A stretch of DNA of 64,000 nt from Vallitalea longa (GCF_027923465.1 NZ_BRLB01000008.1:62001-126000); one strand, 5' to 3'. Counted from the first letter of the stretch, positions 26,259 through 35,735 are shown. Translations and numbers: made by a program. The notes: generated by a model not told the origin, from the letters alone.

Positions 26259-26494
26259 TTATCCACATTTTTCCTGTTGATAACCCCATTTTCTTGGGGA
26301 TAACTTTAATATCTATACACATTTTTGTCATGGGACATATTAAAATATCATTATATATCTATATAAATTCCTGATAATTTTTATTGAAAAAGGTTAATTT
26401 ATTAACAAATATAAAAAGCTTTATTTCTCTTATTAATTACTTTACATAACTATTTTGTCACCTTTTGTCCTTGTGGATAAAAATTTGTGGATAA
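26259..26494. promoter_or_regulatory. DnaA-box cluster
   Basis: Perfect TTATCCACA occurs at 26259-26267 (plus) and, on the minus strand, at 26472-26480 and 26486-26494 (14 bases apart). CTATACACA at 26313-26321 is one base off the consensus TTATNCACA. GATAACCCC and GGGGATAAC around 26278-26304 form a hairpin with related half-sites. The cluster could be a replication-control or origin-like locus; dnaA itself is not nearby. Confidence 0.6.
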
Positions 26495-26644
26495 AATTTA
26501 TCTTTTCATTTTTTACCAGTATAATTATTATCATATTTTCCCAAAATATATATAAAGATATTAAATCCAAATTAATATCTATTGTAATTATACTTACTAT
26601 TCATTAATATTCTAAAGGAGAATTTGAGGAAGGAGATATAAATA

Positions 26645-26806
26645 ATGAAATTTGCAACAGGTTTAATAGTAGGAAGCGTAATTGGTGCATCATCATTGGC
26701 TCTTATGAACATGGATAAACGTGATATGCGTAAGATGCAGAGAAAAGGGAAAAAAATGATGCATAAAGCTGAAAGATTAATGGATGATTTAAAAGAAATG
26801 ATGTAG
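26645..26806 (+). CDS. YtxH-like miniprotein (53 residues)
   Basis: This short gene starts at an ATG after GAGGAAGGAGATAT. The product has one N-terminal hydrophobic segment (residues ~3-22, FATGLIVGSVIGASS) and a basic, amphipathic tail rich in Met, Lys and Asp (KKMMHKAERLMDDLKEMM). That layout matches YtxH/GvpP-like single-span proteins, which are of unknown function. A strong bidirectional terminator follows the stop after 15 bases. Confidence 0.82.
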   Translation: MKFATGLIVGSVIGASSLALMNMDKRDMRKMQRKGKKMMHKAERLMDDLKEMM

Positions 26807-26821
26807 AATTTTTCTATTTAA

Positions 26822-26851
26822 AAGGCAGTCTCAGAATCATGAGACTGCCTT
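26822..26851. terminator. Bidirectional terminator
   Basis: AAGGCAGTCTCA and TGAGACTGCCTT pair perfectly over 12 bases with a 6-base loop, flanked by A- and T-rich runs, between the YtxH-like gene and the convergent tetR gene. Confidence 0.9.
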
Positions 26852-26873
26852 ATTTATTAAAAAATATTTAGTT

Positions 26874-27482
26874 TTAAAGAACTTTCAATAGAAAATCATA
26901 TATGGTATTGATATTATCCTCATCACTACCTATAGTAATATTGTGTTTTTCCAAAAATACATCTTCTCCAGAAAACTCATAGGATAATATTACTAAAAGA
27001 TTCTGCCATATCAAATACGTCATTTTATCTTTTGGTTTTTCTATAATTCCCTCATTAACTCCTAATTCAATTATATCTTCTAGAAGATTATATAGCTTCA
27101 TCCTAACCCCAAGCATAATACCCTTAATCTGTTTATGAATATCTGCTTTTGATTTAAAAGTTTTATCACATTCACTCAGCATGAATATAAAGTTAGTATT
27201 ACCTTGTCTTATTGTAGTTATAATAATCTCTATAAGAGATTTGATAGTCATTTCAAATCCAGTATTACTAGAAAATAATTTTTGGGAAATTTCTTCTACA
27301 TATCGCTCTCCCATATAGTTAATGGTTTTATATATAAGCTCATCTTTGCTGTTAAAATATTCATATACAGTACTTTTCCCAATATTGGCTTCATTGGCAA
27401 CCTTAGATATAGTAAGGCCGTTGACGCCTTCTCTAACCATAATTGTTGTAGCAGCTTCATATAGCATGGTTCTTTTCATCAT
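26874..27482 (-). CDS. TetR/AcrR-family repressor
   Basis: The 202-residue protein has an N-terminal helix-turn-helix (residues ~20-55, LTISKVANEANIGKSTVYEYF) and a helical ligand domain. It is 22 bases downstream of the RND permease gene on the same strand, so both are read from the promoter at 30863-30891. The palindrome next to that promoter fits a TetR operator. It most likely represses its own operon until an exported compound binds. Confidence 0.9.
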   Translation of the reverse strand: MMKRTMLYEAATTIMVREGVNGLTISKVANEANIGKSTVYEYFNSKDELIYKTINYMGERYVEEISQKLFSSNTGFEMTIKSLIEIIITTIRQGNTNFIFMLSECDKTFKSKADIHKQIKGIMLGVRMKLYNLLEDIIELGVNEGIIEKPKDKMTYLIWQNLLVILSYEFSGEDVFLEKHNITIGSDEDNINTIYDFLLKVL

Positions 27483-27504
27483 CTATTTATCCCTCTTCTA
27501 AATA

Positions 27505-30500
27505 TTATCCCTTTTTTGATATTTTCTTTTTAAATCCATAAAATATTGAGTAGATGACTGGTACAATTATTAATGTCAAAAATGTTGACATAATAAGTCC
27601 ACCAATAACTGTTATACCAAGCGGAGCAATCATTTCTGCCCCTTGACCAATACCAAGGGATGTTGGAATTACAGCTAATATAGTAGTTAGAGCTGTCATC
27701 AGGATAGGTCTAATCCTAACACTTCCAGCTTCTATTATAGCATCTTTTGTAGATTTTCCAACTTTTATTAATTTATTAATATAATCTACTAATACAATAC
27801 CATTGTTAACAACAATTCCGGCTAATACAATCATTCCTAGAAAGGCGACTATACTAAGTGGTGTTCTAGTAATAAACAAGCCGATAAATGCTCCTGTGAA
27901 AGCTAATGGTATACTGAAAAGAATTATAAATGGATATAAGAATGATTCAAATTGTGATGCCATTATCATATAAACTAATACTACACCTAATAGTAGTGCC
28001 AATAATAAACTCATGAAAGCATCTTGTATCTCTTTATTTTCTCCTGCGTTCTCCATAGTATAACCATCCGGAATATCTACTTCTTTTAACTTCTCATCTA
28101 GTACTTTACCAACTTTTCCAGCACTAACTCCCTTTTCCAATTTACTAGTAACACTTATTACTCTTTTTTGATTAGTTCTATTGATTGAAGTATATCCTAC
28201 TCCTTCTTCTATCTTAGCTACATCTCCTAATTTTACTTTTTCCCCAGTCATTGAAGTAAATGGAAGTTCTTCGATATCTTTTGTTTTAAGTTCCGTATCT
28301 GATGACTTATTAATATAAACATCCACTTTTTTCCCATCTAGATCAAGTGTAGTAGCTTTTACGTCTGTTAATCTTTGTCTTATGACACCCGCTACAGCTG
28401 CAGTTGTAATTCCAAGAGGTCCAGCAACTTCTCTATCTAAAGTAATATTAAGTTCTGGAGCTCCCTTTGATATTCCATTATCAACTTCTACAGTTCCATC
28501 AATATCTTCTATTACTCCAGCAACTTCTTTTGCAAGTTCTTCTAATTTATTAAAATCCGTACCTGCTATATCAACTTGAACAGGAACCGATGAAAATGCC
28601 ATCATGTTAGATACAGCATTAACTTCTAAATCGCATTCTACTTTTTCTAGGATACTATCTCTAATATCATCTGAAATTTCTTGTGTAGTTTTGCTTCTTT
28701 CTGACTTAGGAACAAGAGTTAAACTGATTGTACCACTATCTGCTCCTCCGCCTGCTCCCATAAACTGACCCATTCCTCCGCCGTTTCCTACAGAAGTACT
28801 AATTGTCTCTATATCAGGGAACTCAATAAGAATATCTTCGATCTGTTTAACTTTATTGACTGTATTATTATAAGTAGTTCCTTTTGGCATTGATGCTGTA
28901 ATTGTAATTTGTCCCTCATCAGTAGTAGGCATTAATTCTGTTCCTATAGATAATGCTCCAAAAATACTAGCGGCAAAAACAATAATCGTAAGTATTACTA
29001 CTAATGCTCTATGTCTTAATGAACTTTTTAATATTCTGACATATAGATTTCTAAACCCATCCATAGCTTTATGATGAGTACTTGTATCAGGTTTTTTAAT
29101 AAGCTTGGAAGATAACATCGGCACTAATGTCAAAGCAACAAGTAAACTGGCAAGTAATGTCAATGTAACTGTTATAGCCATTTCTTTGAATATCTGTGCT
29201 GTCATACCTTTTACGAATATAACTGGCAAGAATACTGCTATAGTTGTTAGCGTTGAAGCAATTATAGCACCTGAAACCTGTTTGCTTCCTTCAATAGCTG
29301 CATCTCTTCTACTTTTCCCTGCTTTTCTCATTCTATATATATTCTCAAGAACAACAACCGCATTATCAACCAGCATACCGATTCCAAGTGCCAATCCACC
29401 TAATGAAACAACATTTAGAGATATACCGCTTAACCATATGAATGTGAATGATACGACTATACTAATAGGAATAGCTATACCTATAACAATTGTTGGTCTT
29501 ACATCCTTTAAGAAAATGAATAATATTAAGATTGCAAGTAATGCTCCTACTATGGCATTAACAGATACTGAAGAAACCATATCATTAATATATTTCGCTT
29601 GATCTAGTGTAACCAATATATTCATATCTGGATACTCATCTTTAATCTCATCAATAGCGTCATTAACTTTTTTGGAAACGTCTGTAGTATTGAATTCTGT
29701 CTGTCTTTGAATCATTAGTGAAATACTATCTTCACCATTGACTTTAGAATACATTTTATCATTTTGCACTACTTCTTCTACTGTAGCTATATCATTAAGC
29801 CTAATAGTTGTTGTTTCCATTTCTATACCTGGTATAGATATATCACTAGGCATTTCTGAAGAGTTAGGCATACCGTTAGTCATTTCAGCTGCATTTGGCA
29901 TTCCGCCTGCATTAGGCATTGTCATATTGTTTCCATTGGATGTCATACCTGCATTGCTATCAGACACTGCTGAATCTTGTGAATTATTACTACTATCCTT
30001 TTTTTGTTTTAATAAATCCCATACGTCAGCTTTTTCTCCTTGTATAACAGGAACTGGTATTTCCATAAGGATAAAATCTTCAACATCTTCAATACTATCG
30101 AATTTACCTAATGTACGAATTGTTATGTCTTTATCACCTTCTGTAATCTGACCAGCAGGCATATCAAAATTAGAACCTTGTAGTAGTTTTGATACCATAT
30201 CACTATCAATACCTAATAGATCCAACTTCTCTGAATCTAATGTTACCTCAACCTGTTTTTTGACTGCCCCATTTATTGTTACTGAAGCTACCCCTTCAAT
30301 TCTTTCTAATCTTGGTTTAACTACGTTTTCAACAAAATCTCCTACTTCTGACATGTCACTGCCTTCTTTGGTAACAGCAAATCCCATAACAGGCATCATA
30401 CTAGGATTAAACTTTATAATCATAGGAGAACCTACATCATCTGGAAAATAGCCTGTAACCATATCTAATTTTTCTCTCATATCCAACATGGCTACATCCA

Positions 30501-30798
30501 TATTAGTTGACTCATTAAATTCTACGATAACTAGAGAACTATTTTCTGATGATATAGATTGTATTTTTTTAACATTTTGTACAGTCGCAAGTGCACTTTC
30601 AATACTTTTTGATACTGTATTTTCAACTTCCCCTGGGCTTGCACCAATGTAAGTAGTTGAAACAGCCGCATAAGGAATGTTCATACTTGGCAATAAATCT
30701 GTATTAAGTTGAGTGAATGATACTGCTCCGAATATTACAAAAATTAGTACTATCATCACTATTGTAACTGGTTTTTTAACACTAAACTTTGATAACAT
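27505..30798 (-). CDS. RND-family efflux permease (SwrC/YerP-like)
   Basis: The 1097-residue inner-membrane pump has the RND layout of 12 helices and two large outer loops. It begins MLSKFSVKKPVTIVMIVLI and carries RND motifs such as GGLALGIGMLVDNAVVVLENI and AIPISIVVSF. No adaptor or outer channel gene is present, as expected in a Gram-positive. The first outer loop carries a ~60-residue low-complexity insert rich in Met, Asn, Ser and Gly (e.g. MTMPNAGGMPNAAEM), encoded near 29830-30010. A second Gly/Met-rich stretch, GGGMGQFMGAGGG, lies later. It is co-transcribed with tetR. Confidence 0.93.
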   Translation of the reverse strand: MLSKFSVKKPVTIVMIVLIFVIFGAVSFTQLNTDLLPSMNIPYAAVSTTYIGASPGEVENTVSKSIESALATVQNVKKIQSISSENSSLVIVEFNESTNMDVAMLDMREKLDMVTGYFPDDVGSPMIIKFNPSMMPVMGFAVTKEGSDMSEVGDFVENVVKPRLERIEGVASVTINGAVKKQVEVTLDSEKLDLLGIDSDMVSKLLQGSNFDMPAGQITEGDKDITIRTLGKFDSIEDVEDFILMEIPVPVIQGEKADVWDLLKQKKDSSNNSQDSAVSDSNAGMTSNGNNMTMPNAGGMPNAAEMTNGMPNSSEMPSDISIPGIEMETTTIRLNDIATVEEVVQNDKMYSKVNGEDSISLMIQRQTEFNTTDVSKKVNDAIDEIKDEYPDMNILVTLDQAKYINDMVSSVSVNAIVGALLAILILFIFLKDVRPTIVIGIAIPISIVVSFTFIWLSGISLNVVSLGGLALGIGMLVDNAVVVLENIYRMRKAGKSRRDAAIEGSKQVSGAIIASTLTTIAVFLPVIFVKGMTAQIFKEMAITVTLTLLASLLVALTLVPMLSSKLIKKPDTSTHHKAMDGFRNLYVRILKSSLRHRALVVILTIIVFAASIFGALSIGTELMPTTDEGQITITASMPKGTTYNNTVNKVKQIEDILIEFPDIETISTSVGNGGGMGQFMGAGGGADSGTISLTLVPKSERSKTTQEISDDIRDSILEKVECDLEVNAVSNMMAFSSVPVQVDIAGTDFNKLEELAKEVAGVIEDIDGTVEVDNGISKGAPELNITLDREVAGPLGITTAAVAGVIRQRLTDVKATTLDLDGKKVDVYINKSSDTELKTKDIEELPFTSMTGEKVKLGDVAKIEEGVGYTSINRTNQKRVISVTSKLEKGVSAGKVGKVLDEKLKEVDIPDGYTMENAGENKEIQDAFMSLLLALLLGVVLVYMIMASQFESFLYPFIILFSIPLAFTGAFIGLFITRTPLSIVAFLGMIVLAGIVVNNGIVLVDYINKLIKVGKSTKDAIIEAGSVRIRPILMTALTTILAVIPTSLGIGQGAEMIAPLGITVIGGLIMSTFLTLIIVPVIYSIFYGFKKKISKKG

Positions 30799-30835
30799 AT
30801 AAGTCTCCTCTCACAATTAGTTGTTGTGACTTTTT

Positions 30836-30856
30836 CCGACCGAACGGTCGGTCGGT
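30836..30856. promoter_or_regulatory. TetR-type operator of the RND/tetR operon
   Basis: CCGACCG and CGGTCGG are perfect inverted arms separated by two bases, with a further CGGT repeat. This GC-rich palindrome lies at the predicted transcription start, so the TetR protein could block the promoter. Confidence 0.82.
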
Positions 30857-30862
30857 AATCCT

Positions 30863-30891
30863 ATAATACTCACTATTAAAGTTTTTGTCAA
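30863..30891 (-). promoter_or_regulatory. Sigma-A promoter of the RND/tetR operon
   Basis: On the minus strand a consensus TTGACA (30891-30886) and TATTAT (30868-30863) are exactly 17 bases apart, just upstream of the operator. Confidence 0.85.
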
Positions 30892-31445
30892 TACTTAATA
30901 TTTAAAAAACACCTATAATCTTTATTCTACTAATTTTTTTTATATTACATGAAAAGAAAAATAATGTAGTATATAATAATATTTCCCCTAAAAAATAAGT
31001 ATTTATTCATTATTCCTAGTATCTAAACATAATATTCTCTTGAATACAGTATTATAAATTGGAAATAATTAAATATACCTTATTTAGTATTTTTTTACCT
31101 AGAAAAAACTACTATATTTTTTAATATCCCTTTGAATTTACTCCTTTGAATGGTTATTGAAGAGCGTTAAGTAAGTATTATTTAGAATTATTAATTTTAT
31201 ATTAATTTTTATTAATATTACTCCATGTATTAGTAATATTTGTTATGATGTAGTTATATATAATATAAGAACTTTTAAAAATACTCTTAAATTATTATTG
31301 AAATATTACATACAAACAAAATCTTTATTGTTTATTAAAAAATACCTTTCATCTTATATAATTTTTAATAGGCATTAGAGTTAAATATGTATAAAGTTGT
31401 TTTTCATATTTATATATTGAATATAACTGTTGAGGAGGGCAAAAT
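30892..31445. other. Gene-free AT-rich intergenic region
   Basis: About 550 bases between the divergent RND and AI-2E-type genes. It should contain the promoter of the latter. No gene, RNA or clear repeat was seen. Confidence 0.5.
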
Positions 31446-32675
31446 ATGAAAATTCAATGGAATAAAAGATATACTACAATAAGCATCTATACAATTCTAG
31501 TAATTTTTGGCAGTATATTATTTTATAAATTCATTGGTAACTGGAATGAAACAACAATTTTTTTAAAGAACACTCTATCTACATTATCCCCTTTTATAAT
31601 AGGATTCTTAATAGCATATTTTATTAATCCACTAGTAGTTTGGTTTGAAAAAATAATAGGTAAAATCAGATTAAGAAAAAGAAAAATCAAAAGCCTTAAA
31701 ACCAAAAGAGGTCTAGCAATCTTATTTTCTTATATAACCGTACTAGGTTTCATAATAGTTATTTTAGCTTTTATCATACCTGAACTTGTCACTAGTTTAG
31801 GAGATATAATTACTAAATTACCAGATCTAATAGACGATTTGATTGATGAAATTACTGCTTTTGTAAATAACAGTTCAATTGATTTTATTGATCCTGAAGC
31901 TATAAATAACTTTATCGATAATAACCTTAAAAATATTCCTGGAGCATTAAATAATGTTTACGATGTATTCAGTAACATTGTGCCTTCCCTTTATGTTCTC
32001 ACTAAGAACTTTACTTTCGGTATTCTTAATATTTTGTTAGGTTTTATTATAGCCATATATTTATTAGCGAGCAAAGAAAAGTCTATAGCAAGTTTTAATA
32101 AAGGAATAATTGCTTTATTTAGAGAAAAAACATCAAATAGCCTTATAGCTATTTTAAAAGATAGTCATCAGATTTTTTCTAAATTTTTTGTAGGTAAATT
32201 AATAGATTCTTTGATTATTGGTATATTATGCTTTATCATAACAATGATAGTAAATATACCTAATGCTCTTCTAATAAGTGTTTTTGTTGGAGTTACGAAT
32301 ATGATTCCTTATTTCGGTCCATTCATTGGAGGTTTCGCTGGAATTATATTAGTATTATTAATAAGTCCCATACAGGCTTTATGGTTCGCATTAATCATAT
32401 TAGCTCTTCAACAATTCGACGGCAATATTCTAGGGCCAAAAATCCTTGGTGATTCAACTGGACTAAGTCCATTTTGGGTAATTTTTTCAATATTAGTCGG
32501 TGGAAAATTATTTGGTTTGATTGGAATGTTCTTAGGTGTTCCTTTCTTCGCAGTAATCAAGAACATTATAGATAAACAGATAAATAAGAAATATGAAATG
32601 AAAATGAACAAAAAACAACAAGAAGTAATAGATGATGATGACATCCAAAATGAAAAAAACGAAGAGGTTGAATAA
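31446..32675 (+). CDS. AI-2E/PerM-family membrane transporter
   Basis: The 409-residue protein has paired N-terminal helices, a central soluble stretch (~115-185) and C-terminal helices. The family core is visible as NMIPYFGPFIGGFAG and LALQQFDGNILGPKILG. Family members have been linked to AI-2 export, Na+/H+ or other solute flux (YtvI, YueF, PerM). TGAGGAGGG precedes the ATG. The tail is acidic (DDDDIQNEKNEEVE). Substrate cannot be inferred from the neighbours. Confidence 0.9.
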   Translation: MKIQWNKRYTTISIYTILVIFGSILFYKFIGNWNETTIFLKNTLSTLSPFIIGFLIAYFINPLVVWFEKIIGKIRLRKRKIKSLKTKRGLAILFSYITVLGFIIVILAFIIPELVTSLGDIITKLPDLIDDLIDEITAFVNNSSIDFIDPEAINNFIDNNLKNIPGALNNVYDVFSNIVPSLYVLTKNFTFGILNILLGFIIAIYLLASKEKSIASFNKGIIALFREKTSNSLIAILKDSHQIFSKFFVGKLIDSLIIGILCFIITMIVNIPNALLISVFVGVTNMIPYFGPFIGGFAGIILVLLISPIQALWFALIILALQQFDGNILGPKILGDSTGLSPFWVIFSILVGGKLFGLIGMFLGVPFFAVIKNIIDKQINKKYEMKMNKKQQEVIDDDDIQNEKNEEVE

Positions 32676-32690
32676 CCTCTTCGTTTTTTT
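32660..32690. terminator. Bidirectional terminator overlapping a stop codon
   Basis: CGAAGAGGTT and AACCTCTTCG pair perfectly with a 4-base loop, followed by seven T (and seven A on the other side). It includes the stop codon of the AI-2E-type gene and serves the convergent gene ending at 32697. Confidence 0.92.
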
Positions 32691-32696
32691 ATATAA

Positions 32697-34691
32697 TTAA
32701 TTAAACGGTATTGGATTAGCAAAATATCTTTGGACCATAGTAATCCACCAGTAATCATCTGTTGGAGGAGAACCTACTCCATCAGTACTACTGTTAACTC
32801 CAGCACCAAATAGTATTGAAATGACCCCTGCATCTTTTGATTTATCCATATGATGTCCCCACGTTATAGTATCAATACCATTATCTGATATTCTATTATC
32901 CTTATGTGTATTGGTCTTAAAATAATTAAATCGTTCTGTAGAACCTGGTTTAAATATATCTCCAAGGAAATATGCTGGTGCGGAATCTTCATATTTAGTT
33001 GAAGTTCCATTCAAATCAGGAAACAACCCATTAGCATATGGATTTAATGCTTGACTTGTATTAATATGTCCTACTGGTATCTGCCATAAGATTACAGGAA
33101 GATTAGAACTAGTATTCATAATTTTCACGAATTCAAGGTAATTATTCCATATATCACTATTCCAGAACCATGTAGAACCTGCTGGATTATTAGCTGAATC
33201 AGGAGTCACTCCACCACCATCTAATCCATATTTATCAATTGAAACAAAATCTGCTCCATACGTTTTCACACCTGCACTAACATAATAATCAGTAATAAGT
33301 TGTGCTTTCTCTCTAATAAAATTCAATCCATCCGTTAACCCCATTGTTTCTGTTTTATGTAAAATACCATTATTTGGAACATCATGTCCATCATAAGCCC
33401 ATAGATTGAATTGCCATCCATAATAAGCTTGTGGATAATATTTACTAACAATATAATTAATTGATTTCACTAGTCCTTCAACAGTATTAGGGAAATCAGG
33501 GTCTTCTCCACTAGTTAACACACCACTACTATATGCAGCACTTACTTCAGCAGTAATCTCATTAGGCTGTTTACCTGATTGTTGCATCATATATCCAAGA
33601 AAATCTGGTTCAAATACTATTCCTACAGTATCATCTTGTGCATAATCTTTACAGATATCCAAAAAGAATTTTAGATCTTTGTAATAGGCATCCATATATG
33701 ATGTATCCTGAATATGTGCCAAATCCAAGCTATAACTTTCACCACTATCAGGAATATTATAATATACAAAAAACGGTATCAGACCTAATTTTCTGCTCTC
33801 AATAATAAAATTCTTAGCACGTGCTCCATCAACATTAGTCCAGCTACGCCATCCATTTATTGGACCACCATTAATGTAGATATACCTTATATCCATTCTC
33901 TTATTTCTATCATCTGAACTAAAATCTCTCCAAAAATCAAGATCTCCCTGTTTATCTTCACTCACAGAACCTATAGAAAGATAATCTGGCATACCTGGAA
34001 GACTTCCATCCCCATTTTTGATTCTTACTCCAACATATCTTTCTTCTCCTGTATTCTTTTCTTTTATTTTAAGTGAAGCACGTCCTGCTTTTTTACCCTC
34101 AATCTTAAGGATATTACTATTTTCTATTGTACAATCGATTATTGAACTATTATTAGTAATCACAGTAAAATCAGGATTATTAATTCCATTAAAACTAAGA
34201 GTATACTCAATAGGTCCTTGAGGTTGCGTGAATTGACAAACTACTTTTTGAGTATCAATACCCTTAATTATTATATTACCTGTTGCATTACCCACTACTA
34301 CTGATATTTCATCACTTGCTGTAGTTCCATAGGAATTAGTTATCTCTACATAATATTTATATGTCCCCTCTATTGTTCTTCCTCTTACCTGAAAAGATTC
34401 TGTTTGAGGATTAGGTGTATTATCAGTCAAATTACCACTATGTATCTCCTCGTAATCACCTGCTCCTATCTTCTCAAATAGTTTCCAGCTTGTCCCGTTA
34501 TTTCCGTACCATATGTTCCATGTCAAATCATAGTCACCATCAATATCTCCAGACCACTGATTATGGCTTAGAGATGGTATAGCAGGAACCCCTGACCCTG
34601 AAGCACTAGAAGATAAAATTGATACTGTCAAAATTAAAGTGATACATAGAACTATTGAAAAAAAACTCTTAAAATATTTTCTTGAGATTAT
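32697..34691 (-). CDS. Secreted carbohydrate-active-like protein with Fn3/Ig-type domains, non-AUG start
   Basis: From the TTG at 34631 the product would be 644 residues without a full signal peptide. In frame upstream lies ISRKYFKSFFSIVLCITL, an ideal signal sequence running to SSSASG. AGGAGGAGG lies just before an ATA (34691) and ATC (34688), with no ATG, GTG or TTG. I therefore place the start at ATA or ATC (~664 residues). The mature N-terminus has a chitinase-type Fn3-like domain (WNIWYGNNGTSWKLFE), then an Ig-like domain, then a ~400-residue probable TIM barrel with acidic motifs (VGIVFEPDFLGY). It probably acts on an external glycan; the family is not known to me. Confidence 0.7.
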   Translation of the reverse strand: MISRKYFKSFFSIVLCITLILTVSILSSSASGSGVPAIPSLSHNQWSGDIDGDYDLTWNIWYGNNGTSWKLFEKIGAGDYEEIHSGNLTDNTPNPQTESFQVRGRTIEGTYKYYVEITNSYGTTASDEISVVVGNATGNIIIKGIDTQKVVCQFTQPQGPIEYTLSFNGINNPDFTVITNNSSIIDCTIENSNILKIEGKKAGRASLKIKEKNTGEERYVGVRIKNGDGSLPGMPDYLSIGSVSEDKQGDLDFWRDFSSDDRNKRMDIRYIYINGGPINGWRSWTNVDGARAKNFIIESRKLGLIPFFVYYNIPDSGESYSLDLAHIQDTSYMDAYYKDLKFFLDICKDYAQDDTVGIVFEPDFLGYMMQQSGKQPNEITAEVSAAYSSGVLTSGEDPDFPNTVEGLVKSINYIVSKYYPQAYYGWQFNLWAYDGHDVPNNGILHKTETMGLTDGLNFIREKAQLITDYYVSAGVKTYGADFVSIDKYGLDGGGVTPDSANNPAGSTWFWNSDIWNNYLEFVKIMNTSSNLPVILWQIPVGHINTSQALNPYANGLFPDLNGTSTKYEDSAPAYFLGDIFKPGSTERFNYFKTNTHKDNRISDNGIDTITWGHHMDKSKDAGVISILFGAGVNSSTDGVGSPPTDDYWWITMVQRYFANPIPFN

Positions 34692-35018
34692 TTTCCTCCT
34701 CCTACTTACATAATTATAGTTTTAATTCTTACATTGTAAAAAATTGGTTCACCTCCACAGAAATTTTAATTTAGGTTATTTAATGGGTAATATATTAACG
34801 ATTAGATATAGATATAAGTAGAAAACATTAAGTGAAACTTAAGTATAAAGAAATATATATACGCGCGTCTTGTATTATTATATATTTTTTGTTTATATTT
34901 TACATTAGTCAATCTTGTTATAACTTATAAAATTTTGGCACAAATAGGTCATAGAATATTTAATCTTATAAACTATTTAACGTGATATAGAAAATAAAAC
35001 TCGTATTTTTCTAAAAGA
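34692..35018. other. Gene-free intergenic region
   Basis: This AT-rich stretch upstream of the secreted protein gene contains its ribosome site at the left end and a TATATATA-CGCGCG tract near 34855-34867. Nothing else could be supported. Confidence 0.5.
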
Positions 35019-35051
35019 GGAGCCTATTTACGAAATGTGTAAATAGGCTCC
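35019..35051 (-). terminator. Terminator of trxA
   Basis: GGAGCCTATTTAC and GTAAATAGGCTCC pair perfectly over 13 bases with a 7-base loop, 13 bases after the trxA stop; the minus strand continues with CTTTT. Confidence 0.9.
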
Positions 35052-35064
35052 TTATAAATTTATT

Positions 35065-35382
35065 CTACATTGCTGATTCAATTTTTGATTCTAACTGCTG
35101 TTTTGGTACTGCTCCAACAACAGTATCAACAACTTTACCATTTTTGATCAATAACATTGTCGGTATACTCATAACTCTGTATTTTTGAGCTGTTTCACCA
35201 TTCTGATCAACGTTTAATTTCCCTATTTTAGCTTTTCCTTCGTATTTTTTAGCTAATTCATCTATAACAGGTGCCATCATTTTGCATGGTCCACACCAAT
35301 CTGCATAAAAGTCAACTAGTACAGGTATATCTGAGTTAAGAACTTCTGCTTCAAAATTAAGATCTGTAAATGCTAGTGCCAT
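35065..35382 (-). CDS. trxA: Thioredoxin
   Basis: The 105-residue protein has the redox motif WCGPC (Cys30 and Cys33), the conserved DFYADWCGPCKMMAPV, and the cis-Pro in SIPTMLL. It reduces protein disulfides in the cytoplasm. Length is normal. It is a single-gene unit with a consensus promoter (35423-35452), a good ribosome site (AAGGAGG) and a strong terminator. No thioredoxin reductase gene is adjacent. Confidence 0.95.
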   Translation of the reverse strand: MALAFTDLNFEAEVLNSDIPVLVDFYADWCGPCKMMAPVIDELAKKYEGKAKIGKLNVDQNGETAQKYRVMSIPTMLLIKNGKVVDTVVGAVPKQQLESKIESAM

Positions 35383-35422
35383 AATAAAACCTCCTTAATT
35401 ATTTTTAGATTATTATAATATC

Positions 35423-35452
35423 ATTATATTCTAATATAGTGATATATGTCAA
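35423..35452 (-). promoter_or_regulatory. Sigma-A promoter of trxA
   Basis: On the minus strand consensus TTGACA (35452-35447) and TATAAT (35428-35423) are 18 bases apart, ~45 bases before the ATG. Confidence 0.85.
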
Positions 35453-35735
35453 TACTTTTTTTTCTTTTTGATATTTTTCTTGTTATAGCTTAATAGCTGA
35501 AATTATACCTTCACTCTATCATATGCTAAAATTATAGATTTATTTAAAATAATCTATATAATATTCAAATTTACAATAATAATTAATATTCAGCTATAAT
35601 ATATAATGCGTAAATATCAATTTAAATATACCACTTTGTACCATTAATTTCAACAATTTAAATTAGTAAAATATTTAAAGTTTAAATTAAATAGGATTTT
35701 CTTATTTACCATAAAATAAATGTTTTGATTTGCAA
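35453..35735. other. Gene-free AT-rich region between rsiV-like and trxA
   Basis: No gene or structured element was seen apart from the trxA promoter on the right and the terminator of the anti-sigma gene on the left. Confidence 0.5.

Larger units (their letters stand above)
25853..26644. other. Gene-free region with hairpin cluster and DnaA boxes
   Basis: Nearly 800 bases hold no gene. The left part is AT-rich; 26085-26222 holds a series of hairpins; 26259-26494 holds several DnaA-box matches; the right end carries the ribosome site of the YtxH-like gene. Confidence 0.7.

Noticed and set aside
34855-34867. TATATATACGCGCG tract as a Z-DNA or regulatory element
   Set aside because: Short alternating tract in AT-rich DNA; nothing around it supports a function.
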